Source: Treponema sp. (GTDB lineage Bacteria > Spirochaetota > Spirochaetia > Treponematales > Treponemataceae). From it: DNA of 52,426 bases. The notes under the pieces are model-generated. The model saw only the letters and a program-made list of their open reading frames with translations. It had not been told where the DNA came from and did no database searches. The position numbers and the translations under genes are program-made. Positions 1-8,018 of the stretch are shown piece by piece (the first letter of the stretch is position 1; every line of letters starts with the position of its first letter). The DNA is taken from contig JAFYZU010000042.1 of NCBI GenBank assembly GCA_017548565.1, positions 1 to 52,426 of the forward strand. The letters are read 5' to 3'.

Positions 1-116
1 CTATAACACAAAGCGAGTCACGACTGTAAATCCGGGCGGGCTACCTCCAGTGGCATACAGGGAAAAGACAGCATCTGTAAAGACTGCTGCTTAAATAAAT
101 TTGGGGTGTTTAGGCA
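1..116 (+). mobile_element. right end of an IS3-family insertion sequence (left part outside window)
   Basis: The first 94 bases encode the C-terminus of an IS3-type transposase. After its TAA there are about 20 bases ending in GGGGTGTTTAGGCA, which read on the other strand as TGCCTAAACACCCC, the TG...CA polarity expected of an IS3-family terminal repeat. I place the element boundary at about 116 by inference, because the matching left repeat and the target duplication lie outside the window. The first 60 bases also look richer in G+C than the following genes. Downstream sequence resumes in the middle of a gene, which fits an insertion. Confidence 0.6.
2..94 (+). CDS. IS3-family transposase OrfB, C-terminal 30 residues (partial)
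   Basis: Frame 2 is open from the window edge to TAA at 92-94. It reads YNTKR, then GGLPPVAYREKTA near the end. This is the closing signature of IS3/IS150-type OrfB (rve-domain) transposases, which end in a YN..R...G..SP..YR pattern. The DDE catalytic core would lie upstream, outside the window. No function beyond transposition is implied, and whether the element is intact cannot be judged from here. The call rests on this short but characteristic stretch. Confidence 0.6.
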   Translation, partial: YNTKRVTTVNPGGLPPVAYREKTASVKTAA

Positions 117-595
117 CTGAACGAATATTGACTATTCCAACAAATACTGTATGGGAAAAACAGGATGTTCCTTTCCTTTGGATAACAACTACCAGCGGTT
201 CTTCTCTTGGCATTAATTCCGGTGTAACTTTAACAATAAAGGGAGGAACTTCTTCTGATCCAAATACATTATGTTTTGTTCATAAAGGAATCCTTGTAAA
301 AAAGGACGGAACTCTTAATATCGAAGGATATGCAACCTTTACAAACAGTCCTATGTCTCCTGGTGTTATGTTTGATGGAATTAAATGCAAGAAAAGTATA
401 AAATTCAAGAAAAACGGTTCCTCATCTTCAACAACAGTCAATGAAGTTTTATTAACTACAAGTACTGATTCAAAAATAAAGGTTTTGAATTTTGAAGGAA
501 CTGGTAATTATGCAGAAGATTATGAATACAGCGAGTATTATCGTCGACCGATACAGCAATCAAATTATTATGAAACTTTAGATTTTACTAACTAG
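117..595 (+). pseudogene. 5'-truncated beta-helix surface protein, apparently cut by the IS element
   Basis: The reading frame is open from just after the transposase stop to TAG at 593-595, but it has no plausible start. The only early candidate is a TTG at 101 inside the IS end, with no ribosome binding site. There is also no signal peptide, although the sequence looks extracellular. It carries short beta-rich motifs such as SGVTLTIKGGT and DGTLNIEGYATFT, typical of right-handed parallel beta-helix repeats in treponemal secreted proteins. It ends in a Tyr/Glu-rich tail. I infer that the N-terminal export signal and first coils were lost on insertion. It could instead be a recombination remnant. 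Confidence 0.55.
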
Positions 596-635
596 TGCAG
601 ACTGGAAGATTCTAAATATTATGGAGTGTATATCT

Positions 636-1370
636 ATGAAACAAATTAATAATCTTATGGCAGCAATCATTTTAAGTTTTATTGCCTGTGCAGTAACTGT
701 CAGCTGTGATTTTATAGAAGAATTACAGCCAAAAGACAAACCAAACGCTGTAGGCGATATTGTTTTCTGTGATGGAACTGCTGCTTCATATAAAGTGATG
801 AGTCAGCTTTCTAACAATCAGGAAAACAGGATGATTGCAATTATTTATAAAGTTGAAAACGGTAAATGCTGGGGTGTAAGCTTGAATGCAGGTAGCTGCA
901 GCTGGGGCGGTGATACTGATATTACTACAATACGTTGTGTACCGGAAGGTACTCCCGGAAATTATACTTTCAGCGGTGATACAGACGGCAGCGATAATAT
1001 TGAAGCGGTTAAACAATTTATGAATTTTGCTACTTATGATGATCTGGATGAAAGATATCCAGGTTTTAAAAGAGCAAGACACTATTCCGGCGGTCTTACG
1101 TTTGATAAGGATATAGCAGATTGCAAGGATGAATATAAGAGCGGATGGTATGTACCGTCTATTGCTGAATTATATGAAATCTATAAGATTAGAAATATTG
1201 TTAAAAAAGCAATAAGTTGTCCTGATGCATTTAAAACGGAACAGTTCTGGTCTTCTTCTCAGGTTACATCTAATAAAGAATGTGCTTATGCCATCAGTTT
1301 TAATGATGGAACTATTCAGGCAAAGAATAAGACAGAAAGCGGTCGTTTTTTCTACGTGCATCAGTTTTAA
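636..1370 (+). CDS. lipoprotein with DUF1566/Lcl-like C-terminal domain
   Basis: A secreted lipoprotein of about 244 residues. I chose the ATG at 636 over the one at 621 because GGAG lies about 9 bases upstream and because translation then opens with MKQINNL, a hydrophobic stretch and a lipobox ending VTVSC, with Cys24 as the lipidated residue. The C-terminal third has the GWYVPSIAEL ... FWSSS ... AYAISFNDG pattern of the DUF1566 (Lcl-like) domain, which occurs in multiple copies in treponemal and bacteroidete surface proteins. The middle part is Cys- and Gly-rich (CSWGGD, GDTDGSDN). The function of the family is unknown. It is monocistronic: an IS remnant lies upstream and a strong terminator downstream. 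Confidence 0.8.
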   Translation: MKQINNLMAAIILSFIACAVTVSCDFIEELQPKDKPNAVGDIVFCDGTAASYKVMSQLSNNQENRMIAIIYKVENGKCWGVSLNAGSCSWGGDTDITTIRCVPEGTPGNYTFSGDTDGSDNIEAVKQFMNFATYDDLDERYPGFKRARHYSGGLTFDKDIADCKDEYKSGWYVPSIAELYEIYKIRNIVKKAISCPDAFKTEQFWSSSQVTSNKECAYAISFNDGTIQAKNKTESGRFFYVHQF

Positions 1371-1410
1371 TAGATCATATTAGAAATTAAACATCGTAAT
1401 TCTCCTTTTT

Positions 1411-1446
1411 AAAGCTGGTTTTCGTAATGAAGGCCGGCTTTTTTTA
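1411..1446 (+). terminator. Rho-independent terminator of the DUF1566 lipoprotein gene
   Basis: AAAGCTGG pairs with CCGGCTTT (one G-T pair) around a loop of about 15 bases and is followed by a T run. It lies about 40 bases after the stop codon. Confidence 0.8.
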
Positions 1447-1488
1447 TATTATTTTTTATAAAATAAGAATTTTCTTATAATATTGTTG

Positions 1489-1520
1489 TTGACATTATAT
1501 TATATATTGTATAATATAAT
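1489..1520 (+). promoter_or_regulatory. padR promoter overlapped by an 11-bp inverted repeat (candidate operator)
   Basis: TTGACA at 1489-1494 precedes two overlapping TATAAT boxes at 1510-1515 and 1515-1520 (15 and 20 base spacers). Starting at 1494, the arm ATTATATTATA is separated by TATTG from its exact reverse complement TATAATATAAT, which ends at 1520. The palindrome therefore covers the spacer and the -10 region. PadR repressors are commonly autoregulatory through AT-rich palindromes, so this is a plausible operator. The AT-richness weakens the inference. Confidence 0.6.
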
Positions 1521-1568
1521 ATATATAAAGATATTATACAAAGTGAACCAAATATATAAGAGGTGCTT

Positions 1569-1895
1569 ATGGCATTTACTATAAGTTCAGCACTTCTGGA
1601 TGCAGTTGTTCTTTCCTGTGTTGCTTCGACAGAGGAAACTTACGGTTACAAGATTACGCAGGACGTACGGGGCGTAATGGATGTATCTGAAAGTACACTT
1701 TATCCTGTGTTAAGGCGTTTACAGAAGGACGGCTATCTGGAAACTTACGATGCTGAATTTCAGGGAAGGAACCGGCGTTATTATAAGGTAACGTCCAATG
1801 GTATGATTCTTTTGGATCAATACAGAAATGAATGGATTGATTATAAAAAGAACATAGATAAGATTTTATTAGGAGTTGACGGGGGCAATAAATGA
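1569..1895 (+). CDS. PadR-family transcriptional regulator
   Basis: A cytoplasmic winged-helix DNA-binding protein of 108 residues, the size of a short (subfamily-2) PadR. The family signature runs through the middle: YGYKITQDV, then STLYPVLRRLQKDGYLE in the recognition helix and wing, then GRNRRYYKVTSNG. The C-terminal helix is the likely dimerisation helix. The ATG at 1569 is preferred over a GTG at 1563 because AGAGG lies six bases before it. Its TGA overlaps the next start codon (ATGA), so it is translationally coupled to the HAAS/DUF4097 gene that it probably controls. Confidence 0.9.
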   Translation: MAFTISSALLDAVVLSCVASTEETYGYKITQDVRGVMDVSESTLYPVLRRLQKDGYLETYDAEFQGRNRRYYKVTSNGMILLDQYRNEWIDYKKNIDKILLGVDGGNK

Positions 1896-2806
1896 AAAAA
1901 GAACAGTATTTGAAAAGAATAAAAAACGGAATCCAGTCGCTTACGATAGATGAGCAGAATGAAGCCCTTCAGTATTATTCTGATTATCTTGATGATGCAG
2001 ATGATGTTGATAAAGCGATGGAAGAGCTTGGTTCACCGGAAGAAGTTGCAGAACAGATTAAAGAAAAATGTGCAAATTCACTTGTTTCGGCACAGAAAAC
2101 AGCAAAGGATGAAGATAAGTCTTCGGGAAAATCTTTCGAAGCCTATGATGCCTTGTATTATTCTTTCAAGAAGGTTTCTTCTGTAAATCTTTCGCTTGGT
2201 GCCGCAGAGGTCGTTATGACAAGCGGAAAGGATTTTTCTGTAGAAACTCGCGGTTTGAATAAAAATGAAATTTCGTGTGATGTAGATTCAAACGGTATCC
2301 TTCATGTAAACAATGTGCGCAAGCTGAATTTTAATTTTTTCAGTCACAGCATGAACAGAAGGGTAGTGCCAAGAATCCTTATTACACTTCCTGAGGAAAC
2401 AGAGCTTGAACGTTTTGAGCTTCGTGTAGATGCCGGATCTTTCATTACAAAGAATCTGTCTTTTTCATGTAAAAAAGGCGCTTTATCTGTAGGAGCTGGA
2501 AATCTTGTGCTTAATTCCTTCAGAGGAAATAATGTTTCGCTCAGATGCGGAATGGGTAATCTCAGTGTAAACGGAGCTCTTACCGGAAGAACAAACATTG
2601 ACTGTGGAATGGGTTCTATCAGGCTGGAGTTAAAGGGCGATTCTTCTGAATATTCCTATGATTCAAAGGTTGGTCTTGGTTCTTTCAAATTCAATGATGA
2701 AAAACGTTCCGGCGTATGTCAGGGACAATCTGAATATCAGAAAGAAAATCATTTTTCGGTAAACTGCGGAATGGGAAGTGTTCTCATCAACGTACATAAA
2801 TTTTAA
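1892..2806 (+). CDS. HAAS (DUF1700-like) plus DUF4097 'toastrack' protein
   Basis: A 304-residue protein. The N-terminal 65 residues form the helical HAAS/DUF1700-type domain (YLKRIKNGI, YYSDYLDDA, ELGSPEEVAEQI), which is typically encoded directly after PadR regulators. Residues from about 90 to the end are beta-rich DUF4097, with a recurring CGMGNLSVNG / CGMGSIRLEL / CGMGSVLINV motif marking successive beta-helix rungs. No transmembrane segment or signal peptide is evident, unusual because many relatives are membrane-bound. It overlaps padR by four bases and is followed by a PspC gene. PadR, HAAS/DUF4097 and PspC together resemble the envelope-stress modules of Firmicutes. The molecular activity is unknown. 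Confidence 0.8.
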   Translation: MKKEQYLKRIKNGIQSLTIDEQNEALQYYSDYLDDADDVDKAMEELGSPEEVAEQIKEKCANSLVSAQKTAKDEDKSSGKSFEAYDALYYSFKKVSSVNLSLGAAEVVMTSGKDFSVETRGLNKNEISCDVDSNGILHVNNVRKLNFNFFSHSMNRRVVPRILITLPEETELERFELRVDAGSFITKNLSFSCKKGALSVGAGNLVLNSFRGNNVSLRCGMGNLSVNGALTGRTNIDCGMGSIRLELKGDSSEYSYDSKVGLGSFKFNDEKRSGVCQGQSEYQKENHFSVNCGMGSVLINVHKF

Positions 2807-2827
2807 TTTATCTTTAAGGAGTATAAA

Positions 2828-3142
2828 ATGAAAAAATTACAGCGTTCAAACAAAAATAAAATAATTGCCGGTGTATGCGGTGGTATTGCAGAATATTTTA
2901 ATATCGATCCTGTTATCGTAAGACTGATATTTGTAGTTCTGGTGCTTTTCGGTTTCGGAACAGGAATCCTTGTTTATCTTATTGCAGCAATCATCATGCC
3001 GGTAAATGGTTCAGTATCAAATTATGATGATATTGAAAACATGAAGCGTGCTGAATCTCCTGATTCTGAAGAAAGAAAATCGAATGGAAAGGAAGGTCAG
3101 CCTCATTCAGACAAGGATTTTGACAGCTATTTCAAAAAATAA
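2828..3142 (+). CDS. PspC-domain membrane protein
   Basis: A 104-residue protein. The N-terminal 60 residues carry the PspC signature: a basic start, IAGVCGGIAEYFNIDPVIVRLIF, and a long hydrophobic segment ending AAIIMPVNG. The C-terminal 40 residues are charged and low in complexity (SEERKSNGKEGQ), probably a soluble tail. PspC proteins sense or stabilise the stressed cytoplasmic membrane. AAGGAG lies six bases before the ATG. It is the last gene of the padR unit, 21 bases after the DUF4097 gene. Confidence 0.88.
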   Translation: MKKLQRSNKNKIIAGVCGGIAEYFNIDPVIVRLIFVVLVLFGFGTGILVYLIAAIIMPVNGSVSNYDDIENMKRAESPDSEERKSNGKEGQPHSDKDFDSYFKK

Positions 3143-3225
3143 TCTTTCGTAAAAAAATGATTTGTGTCAAAAATGAGTGTTTTTTCTTATGTATAAATTA
3201 TTATCTTATGATAAAATAACTTATT

Positions 3226-6150
3226 ATGGCACAAATCAGGATTAATAAAACTTTACGGAACTTTATAATAGGCGTGGCCGTTATTGTATTGATTTTCGTA
3301 GTTTCAAGTCTTATTCCAGAAAAGAGTTTTGAAAAAAAATATAAGGATCTTAATGATTCTGCCGTACAGGGTGCGGTTTCAATGTACAAAACCTATTCTG
3401 AATATCTGTCTGAACATTCCGATGCAAAAAATCCTAACGCAACTGTAGATCTTAATGTGTTTGATTATGATGTTGAAAAATCATCGAAGGTTTACGAAAA
3501 AAAGGATTATTACGGAAAAGATGTTCTTGTAACCGAAGACCGTTCGGAGGTTTTCTGGACGTTTGATGTTCCGGAAGAAGGCTTCTATAACATCCGAATG
3601 GAATATATAGGCATTCCTTCCAGAAGCATTACAATGGAAAGAATCCTTAAAATAAATGGTGAGATTCCGTTCTCGGGGGCAGACATTCTTGCCTTCTATC
3701 GCTTGTGGAAGGATGCATCTGAACCTGCTTTTGATAACCGGGGAAATGCAATCCGTCCGACACAGACAGAATTTTACGATTATCAGACTGTTTATTATAA
3801 GAGCGACCTTGGTTATGAGGTTGAACCATACCGTTTCTATTTTACGAAAGGTGAAAATTCAATTTCACTTACTTCTACTAATGAACCTATGGCTATAAGC
3901 TCAATTTCCCTTGTTCCTGTCCGTAAAACTTCATCTTATGAAGCTTATGTTTCTAAGCAGCCTTCAAGACCTGAAAGTTATTCGGGTAAAAATGTTCTTG
4001 TAAAGGTTCAGGGCGAAAGTGCTCCACGACGTTCTGATCAGTCACTTTTTGCGCGTTATGACCGCTCTTCTGCAATTACAGAGCCATATAATGTTAAAAA
4101 TACAATCCTGAATTTTATAGGCGGCGATGCATGGAAAAATCCGGGACAATGGATTGAATGGGATGTTGAAATTCCTGAGGACGGCTGGTACACGGTTTCG
4201 GTAAAAGCAAGACAGTTTTATCAGCGAGGTTCAATTTCTTTCCGTTCTTTATATATCGATGGTGAAATACCGTTTGATGCACTTGAATCAATTCCTTTCT
4301 ATTATTCATCAGACTGGAAAACACTCACACTTTCAGATAAAGACAACAATCCTTATAAATTTTATCTTTCTAAAGGAAAACATTCGTTACGTCTTGAAGC
4401 AACCCTTGGCGAAATAGGAAACGTAATCAGCAGACTTCAGGATTCTGTTTTCAGATTAAGTCAGATATATAGAACAATACTCGTATTAACAGGTAATAAT
4501 CCTGATCAGTATCGTGATTACAGCATTAATACGGTATTTCCGGAAGAATATGAGCAGATGAATATTGAAAGCAAGCGTCTTTATAAAATGCTTGATGAGC
4601 TTATAAATATTACCGGTGAAAAATCAGATAAAATTGCCTCAATTGAAACTCTTGCAATTCAGCTTGAACAGTTTTATAAGCGTCCTGACAGAATTACACA
4701 GGCATTCCAGCGTTTCAGGGATAACATTACTTCTGTCAGTTCATCTATCCTTACATTAACTGAATCAAAGCTTGATGTAGATTACATTCTTGTTCAGAGT
4801 GCAAACGATAAGATTAAAAGAGATAAAACTAATTTCGTAAAGAACATTGTTCACGAAACAAAATCCTTTATTGCGTCATATCTTACTGATTCATCAAGTC
4901 TTGGTAATGTTTACAAAAAAGGTGAAAAGCATCTTATTGATGTATGGATTGTAGCAGGACGTGATCAGAGTCAGATTCTTAAAAACATGATTGATGATAC
5001 CTTTACTGCAAAAACAGGAATAGGTGTAAACTTAAAGGTAATCATTGCGGATGCACTTTTGAATGCGGTTGTTGCAGGAAAAGGACCTGATGTTGTTGTA
5101 ACGATAGATGTTTCAAAGCCTGTAAATTATGCAATGCGTCATGCAAACGTAGACCTCATGCAGTTCCCTGACTGTAAGGATGTATTGAAGCAGTTTACTC
5201 CAAGTGCTTACGAAGCATTTTCTTATAACGGCGGAGTTTATGCTCTTCCTGAAACAGAAACCTTCAATCTTCTTTTTTATAGAAAAGATATTCTTGAGCA
5301 GATCGGAATTGAAGTTCCACAAACCTGGGATGATCTTATAGATATTCTTCCTACGATTCAGGGAAACAATCTTAGCGTAGGTATTCCATTCCCGGTTCTA
5401 CAGATGCCTGACATGACAACTCTTTATTCAATAGTATGTCAGAACGGAGGAAGCATCTATACTCCTTCGGGAACAAAATCTGCACTCGATTCTGAAGCAG
5501 GAATTAAAGCCTTTGAGCTTTATACAGACCTTTATGTAGATTATGGTCTTCCTGCTAACTTCGATGCGCTCGGACGATTCAGAACTGGAGAAATGCCTCT
5601 TCTTATAAACAGTTATGCAACCTATAACTCTATTATAGTCGGTGCTCCCGAAATCCGCGGCTTGTGGGATTTTGCATATCTTCCGGGAACAAAACGTGTT
5701 GATGAAAACGGAAATGAATATATAGACCGTACGGCAATCGGTACAGGTGCCGGCTGTATGATGATTGATAATCACGATGAAACAAGAAAACTCGATTCGT
5801 GGGAATTCATGAAGTGGTGGGTTTCTACAGAAACTCAGGTACGTTTCGGCCGTGAACTTGAATCGGTTCTTGGTCCTTCGGCTCGTTATCAGACTGCAAA
5901 TCGTGAAGCTTTAAGACTTTTGTCTTGGAATTCTGCACAGCTTGAACTTCTTGAAAATACGCTTGATCAGACAAGAGGAATTCCTGAAGTCCCTGGAAGT
6001 TACTACACAGGTCGTCACGTGGCAAATGCAATCCGTAATGTAGTTTATATGAGTGAAGATGCACGGGAAATCCTTATTGAATATACAAGAAAAATCAATG
6101 AAGAGTTAAAACGTAAGAGGCAGGAATTCAATCTGCCGGTGGAGGACTAA
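3226..6150 (+). CDS. membrane-anchored giant sugar-binding protein with two N-terminal beta-sandwich domains
   Basis: A 974-residue ABC substrate-binding protein, about twice the usual length. Residues 12-30 form an uncleaved signal-anchor with no lipobox Cys. Two related beta-rich modules follow at about 75-235 and 255-395. Both contain a W.(F/W)DV.(V/I)PE(E/D)G(F/W)Y opening, then INGEIPF or IDGEIPF, then a (R/K)FY(F/L)(T/S)KG ending, like carbohydrate-binding (galactose-binding-like) modules. A helical region spans 400-545. From about 565 onwards there is a type-1 extracellular solute-binding domain (FNLLFYRKDILEQIGI, PQTWDDLIDILP). It leads a nine-gene locus and is followed after three bases by a permease. 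No clear ribosome binding site is visible; TAAAAT at 3212-3217 lies eight bases before the ATG. The ligand is unknown. Confidence 0.85.
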   Translation: MAQIRINKTLRNFIIGVAVIVLIFVVSSLIPEKSFEKKYKDLNDSAVQGAVSMYKTYSEYLSEHSDAKNPNATVDLNVFDYDVEKSSKVYEKKDYYGKDVLVTEDRSEVFWTFDVPEEGFYNIRMEYIGIPSRSITMERILKINGEIPFSGADILAFYRLWKDASEPAFDNRGNAIRPTQTEFYDYQTVYYKSDLGYEVEPYRFYFTKGENSISLTSTNEPMAISSISLVPVRKTSSYEAYVSKQPSRPESYSGKNVLVKVQGESAPRRSDQSLFARYDRSSAITEPYNVKNTILNFIGGDAWKNPGQWIEWDVEIPEDGWYTVSVKARQFYQRGSISFRSLYIDGEIPFDALESIPFYYSSDWKTLTLSDKDNNPYKFYLSKGKHSLRLEATLGEIGNVISRLQDSVFRLSQIYRTILVLTGNNPDQYRDYSINTVFPEEYEQMNIESKRLYKMLDELINITGEKSDKIASIETLAIQLEQFYKRPDRITQAFQRFRDNITSVSSSILTLTESKLDVDYILVQSANDKIKRDKTNFVKNIVHETKSFIASYLTDSSSLGNVYKKGEKHLIDVWIVAGRDQSQILKNMIDDTFTAKTGIGVNLKVIIADALLNAVVAGKGPDVVVTIDVSKPVNYAMRHANVDLMQFPDCKDVLKQFTPSAYEAFSYNGGVYALPETETFNLLFYRKDILEQIGIEVPQTWDDLIDILPTIQGNNLSVGIPFPVLQMPDMTTLYSIVCQNGGSIYTPSGTKSALDSEAGIKAFELYTDLYVDYGLPANFDALGRFRTGEMPLLINSYATYNSIIVGAPEIRGLWDFAYLPGTKRVDENGNEYIDRTAIGTGAGCMMIDNHDETRKLDSWEFMKWWVSTETQVRFGRELESVLGPSARYQTANREALRLLSWNSAQLELLENTLDQTRGIPEVPGSYYTGRHVANAIRNVVYMSEDAREILIEYTRKINEELKRKRQEFNLPVED

Positions 6151-6153
6151 ACG

Positions 6154-7092
6154 ATGGATAGTTTGCTTACCAGATATAAAAATAAAAAGAAACAGCAGCT
6201 CTCTGATTTAATGCGCAATATCCGGATTAACAAGACATGCTATCTTTTTTTGCTGCCTTTTGCAGTTCTTTTTATAACTTTCACGGTTCTGCCTGTAATC
6301 AATTCAATTTATTACAGCTTTACGAATTTCAACATTCTTGAAAAACCTCAGTTTATCGGCGCTACAAACTATGTGAATCTTTTCCTGCAGGACGAAGTTT
6401 TTCAGATTGCAATACGAAATACATTTTTAATTGCACTTATAACCGGTCCGATCGGCTATATAATTGCATTTATTTTTGCCTGGTTAATCAATGAGCTTCC
6501 GCGATGGATACGTACGCTCGTAACGTTCTTCTTTTATGTTCCATCCATTGCCGGTTCTGCATATATGGTTTTCCAGAAATTATTCAGTGATGATGCATAC
6601 GGCTGGCTCAATGCCTGGCTTATGAAAATAGGATTTACATCATCTCCTATCGTATTTCTTACTGATCCGAGATATGCAATGAAGGTTCTTATTCCTGTAA
6701 TTTTGTGGCAGTCGCTTGGTACCGGCTTCCTTTCGTTCATTGCGGGACTTAAAGGTATAGATCAGGCTCAGTACGAGGCAGGATATATCGATGGAATCAG
6801 AAACAGATGGCAGGAGTTGTGGTATATTACTCTTCCTAACATGAAGCCTATGCTTTTGTTCGGAGCAGTAATGTCAATTACAAACTCATTCAATGTATGT
6901 GATGTTCCAAGAAATCTTATAGGTTATCCAAGTACTGATTATTGTGTACGAACGATTGTTACGCATCTTTTTGACTATGGTTTTGAACGATTCGAAATGG
7001 GATACGCTTCTGCAATTGCAACCGTATTGTTCCTTACAATGATTATCTGTAACAAGATAATTCAGAAGCTTTTAAATAGAGTCGGACAATAG
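6154..7092 (+). CDS. sugar ABC transporter permease (MalF/UgpA type), first pair
   Basis: A 312-residue inner-membrane protein with about six hydrophobic segments and the binding-protein-dependent transport domain. The EAA loop that contacts the ATPase is visible as YEAGYIDGIRNRWQELW ... LPNMKP at about 209-232. It follows the giant binding protein with a three-base gap (GGAGG eight bases before ATG) and precedes the MalG-type partner. It should form half of a heterodimeric channel. The dedicated ATPase is missing from the locus, so a shared MsmK/UgpC-like ATPase encoded elsewhere is likely. Confidence 0.92.
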   Translation: MDSLLTRYKNKKKQQLSDLMRNIRINKTCYLFLLPFAVLFITFTVLPVINSIYYSFTNFNILEKPQFIGATNYVNLFLQDEVFQIAIRNTFLIALITGPIGYIIAFIFAWLINELPRWIRTLVTFFFYVPSIAGSAYMVFQKLFSDDAYGWLNAWLMKIGFTSSPIVFLTDPRYAMKVLIPVILWQSLGTGFLSFIAGLKGIDQAQYEAGYIDGIRNRWQELWYITLPNMKPMLLFGAVMSITNSFNVCDVPRNLIGYPSTDYCVRTIVTHLFDYGFERFEMGYASAIATVLFLTMIICNKIIQKLLNRVGQ

Positions 7093-7104
7093 TGAGGTGA
7101 ATAA

Positions 7105-8007
7105 ATGAGCAGAAAAAATAAATATATAGATCAGAGTACAGTAATTCATCACTATAAGCACAGAAGAAAGCCAAACCGTTCGATAGGTGGAGATGTTTCG
7201 CTTTATATTTTTCTTCTTCTTTGTTCCATCGTAATGGTTTTTCCGCTGGCATTCCTTATAGGTCAGTCTTTGAAGCCTCTTGATGAAGTATTAAAGGTTC
7301 CTCCTACGTTGTTTCCGAGAAATCCGACCTTCAACAATTTTACGGATTTATTCATCACTTTAAGTACAAATGCATGGATTCCTTTTTCACGCTATGTATT
7401 TAATACACTTTTCATTACAATCTGCGGAACAGTCGGTCATGTAATAATTGCTTCAATGGCTGCGTATGTTCTTGCAAAATATACATTTCCCGGGAGCCGT
7501 GCATTCTTTAAGCTTGCCGTAACATCGCTTATGTTCACAGGATATGTTCTTGGTATTCCGAACTATCTTATCATGTGTAAGCTTCATATCGTTGATACTT
7601 ACTGGGCTTTAATTTTACCTGCAATAGGTGGTTCTCTGGGACTATTCCTTATGAAGCAGTTTATGGATGGTTTTCCTATGTCAATTATTGAAGCGGCAAA
7701 AATAGACGGAGCAAAGGAATTTACGATTTTCTGGAAGCTAGTAATGCCTAATGTAAAACCGGCATGGCTTACAATTTCGATTTTTTCAATCCAGGCATTG
7801 TGGAATAACCCTCAGACTCAGTACATCTATACAGAAAACAAAAAAATGATTGGTTATGCATTGTCACAGATTCAGGCCGGTGGTATTGCCCGAATGGGTC
7901 AGGGAAATGCGGTTCAGGTTCTTATGATGGCAGTTCCGATTATTTTCTTTATTTTCTCGCAAAGTCAGATTCTTGAAACTATGGCAACATCAGGACTTAA
8001 GGATTAA
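7105..8007 (+). CDS. carbohydrate ABC transporter permease (MalG/UgpE type), first pair
   Basis: A 300-residue inner-membrane protein with a long cytoplasmic basic N-terminus (HHYKHRRKPNR), six transmembrane segments and the EAA loop IIEAAKIDGAKEFTIFWK ... MPNVKP. The family is the second permease of CUT1 sugar importers. GAGGTG lies just upstream of the ATG, 12 bases after the MalF-like gene. Its stop overlaps or nearly touches the NHL gene, so the whole locus reads as one transcript. Confidence 0.92.
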   Translation: MSRKNKYIDQSTVIHHYKHRRKPNRSIGGDVSLYIFLLLCSIVMVFPLAFLIGQSLKPLDEVLKVPPTLFPRNPTFNNFTDLFITLSTNAWIPFSRYVFNTLFITICGTVGHVIIASMAAYVLAKYTFPGSRAFFKLAVTSLMFTGYVLGIPNYLIMCKLHIVDTYWALILPAIGGSLGLFLMKQFMDGFPMSIIEAAKIDGAKEFTIFWKLVMPNVKPAWLTISIFSIQALWNNPQTQYIYTENKKMIGYALSQIQAGGIARMGQGNAVQVLMMAVPIIFFIFSQSQILETMATSGLKD

Positions 8008-8018
8008 TGGTGGTAAAT

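Noticed and set aside
101-116. TTG at 101 as the real start of the beta-helix protein
   Set aside because: It falls inside the apparent IS end, has no ribosome binding site and gives no signal peptide.
5428-5775. 115-codon minus-strand open frame inside the giant binding protein gene
   Set aside because: Fully antisense to a clearly coding region with no start signal or family features.
8007-8018. ATG at 8007 as the start of the NHL/TPR protein
   Set aside because: The purine-rich stretch before it is only about three bases away. The ATG at 8019 has GGTGG at a proper distance and begins the signal peptide directly.
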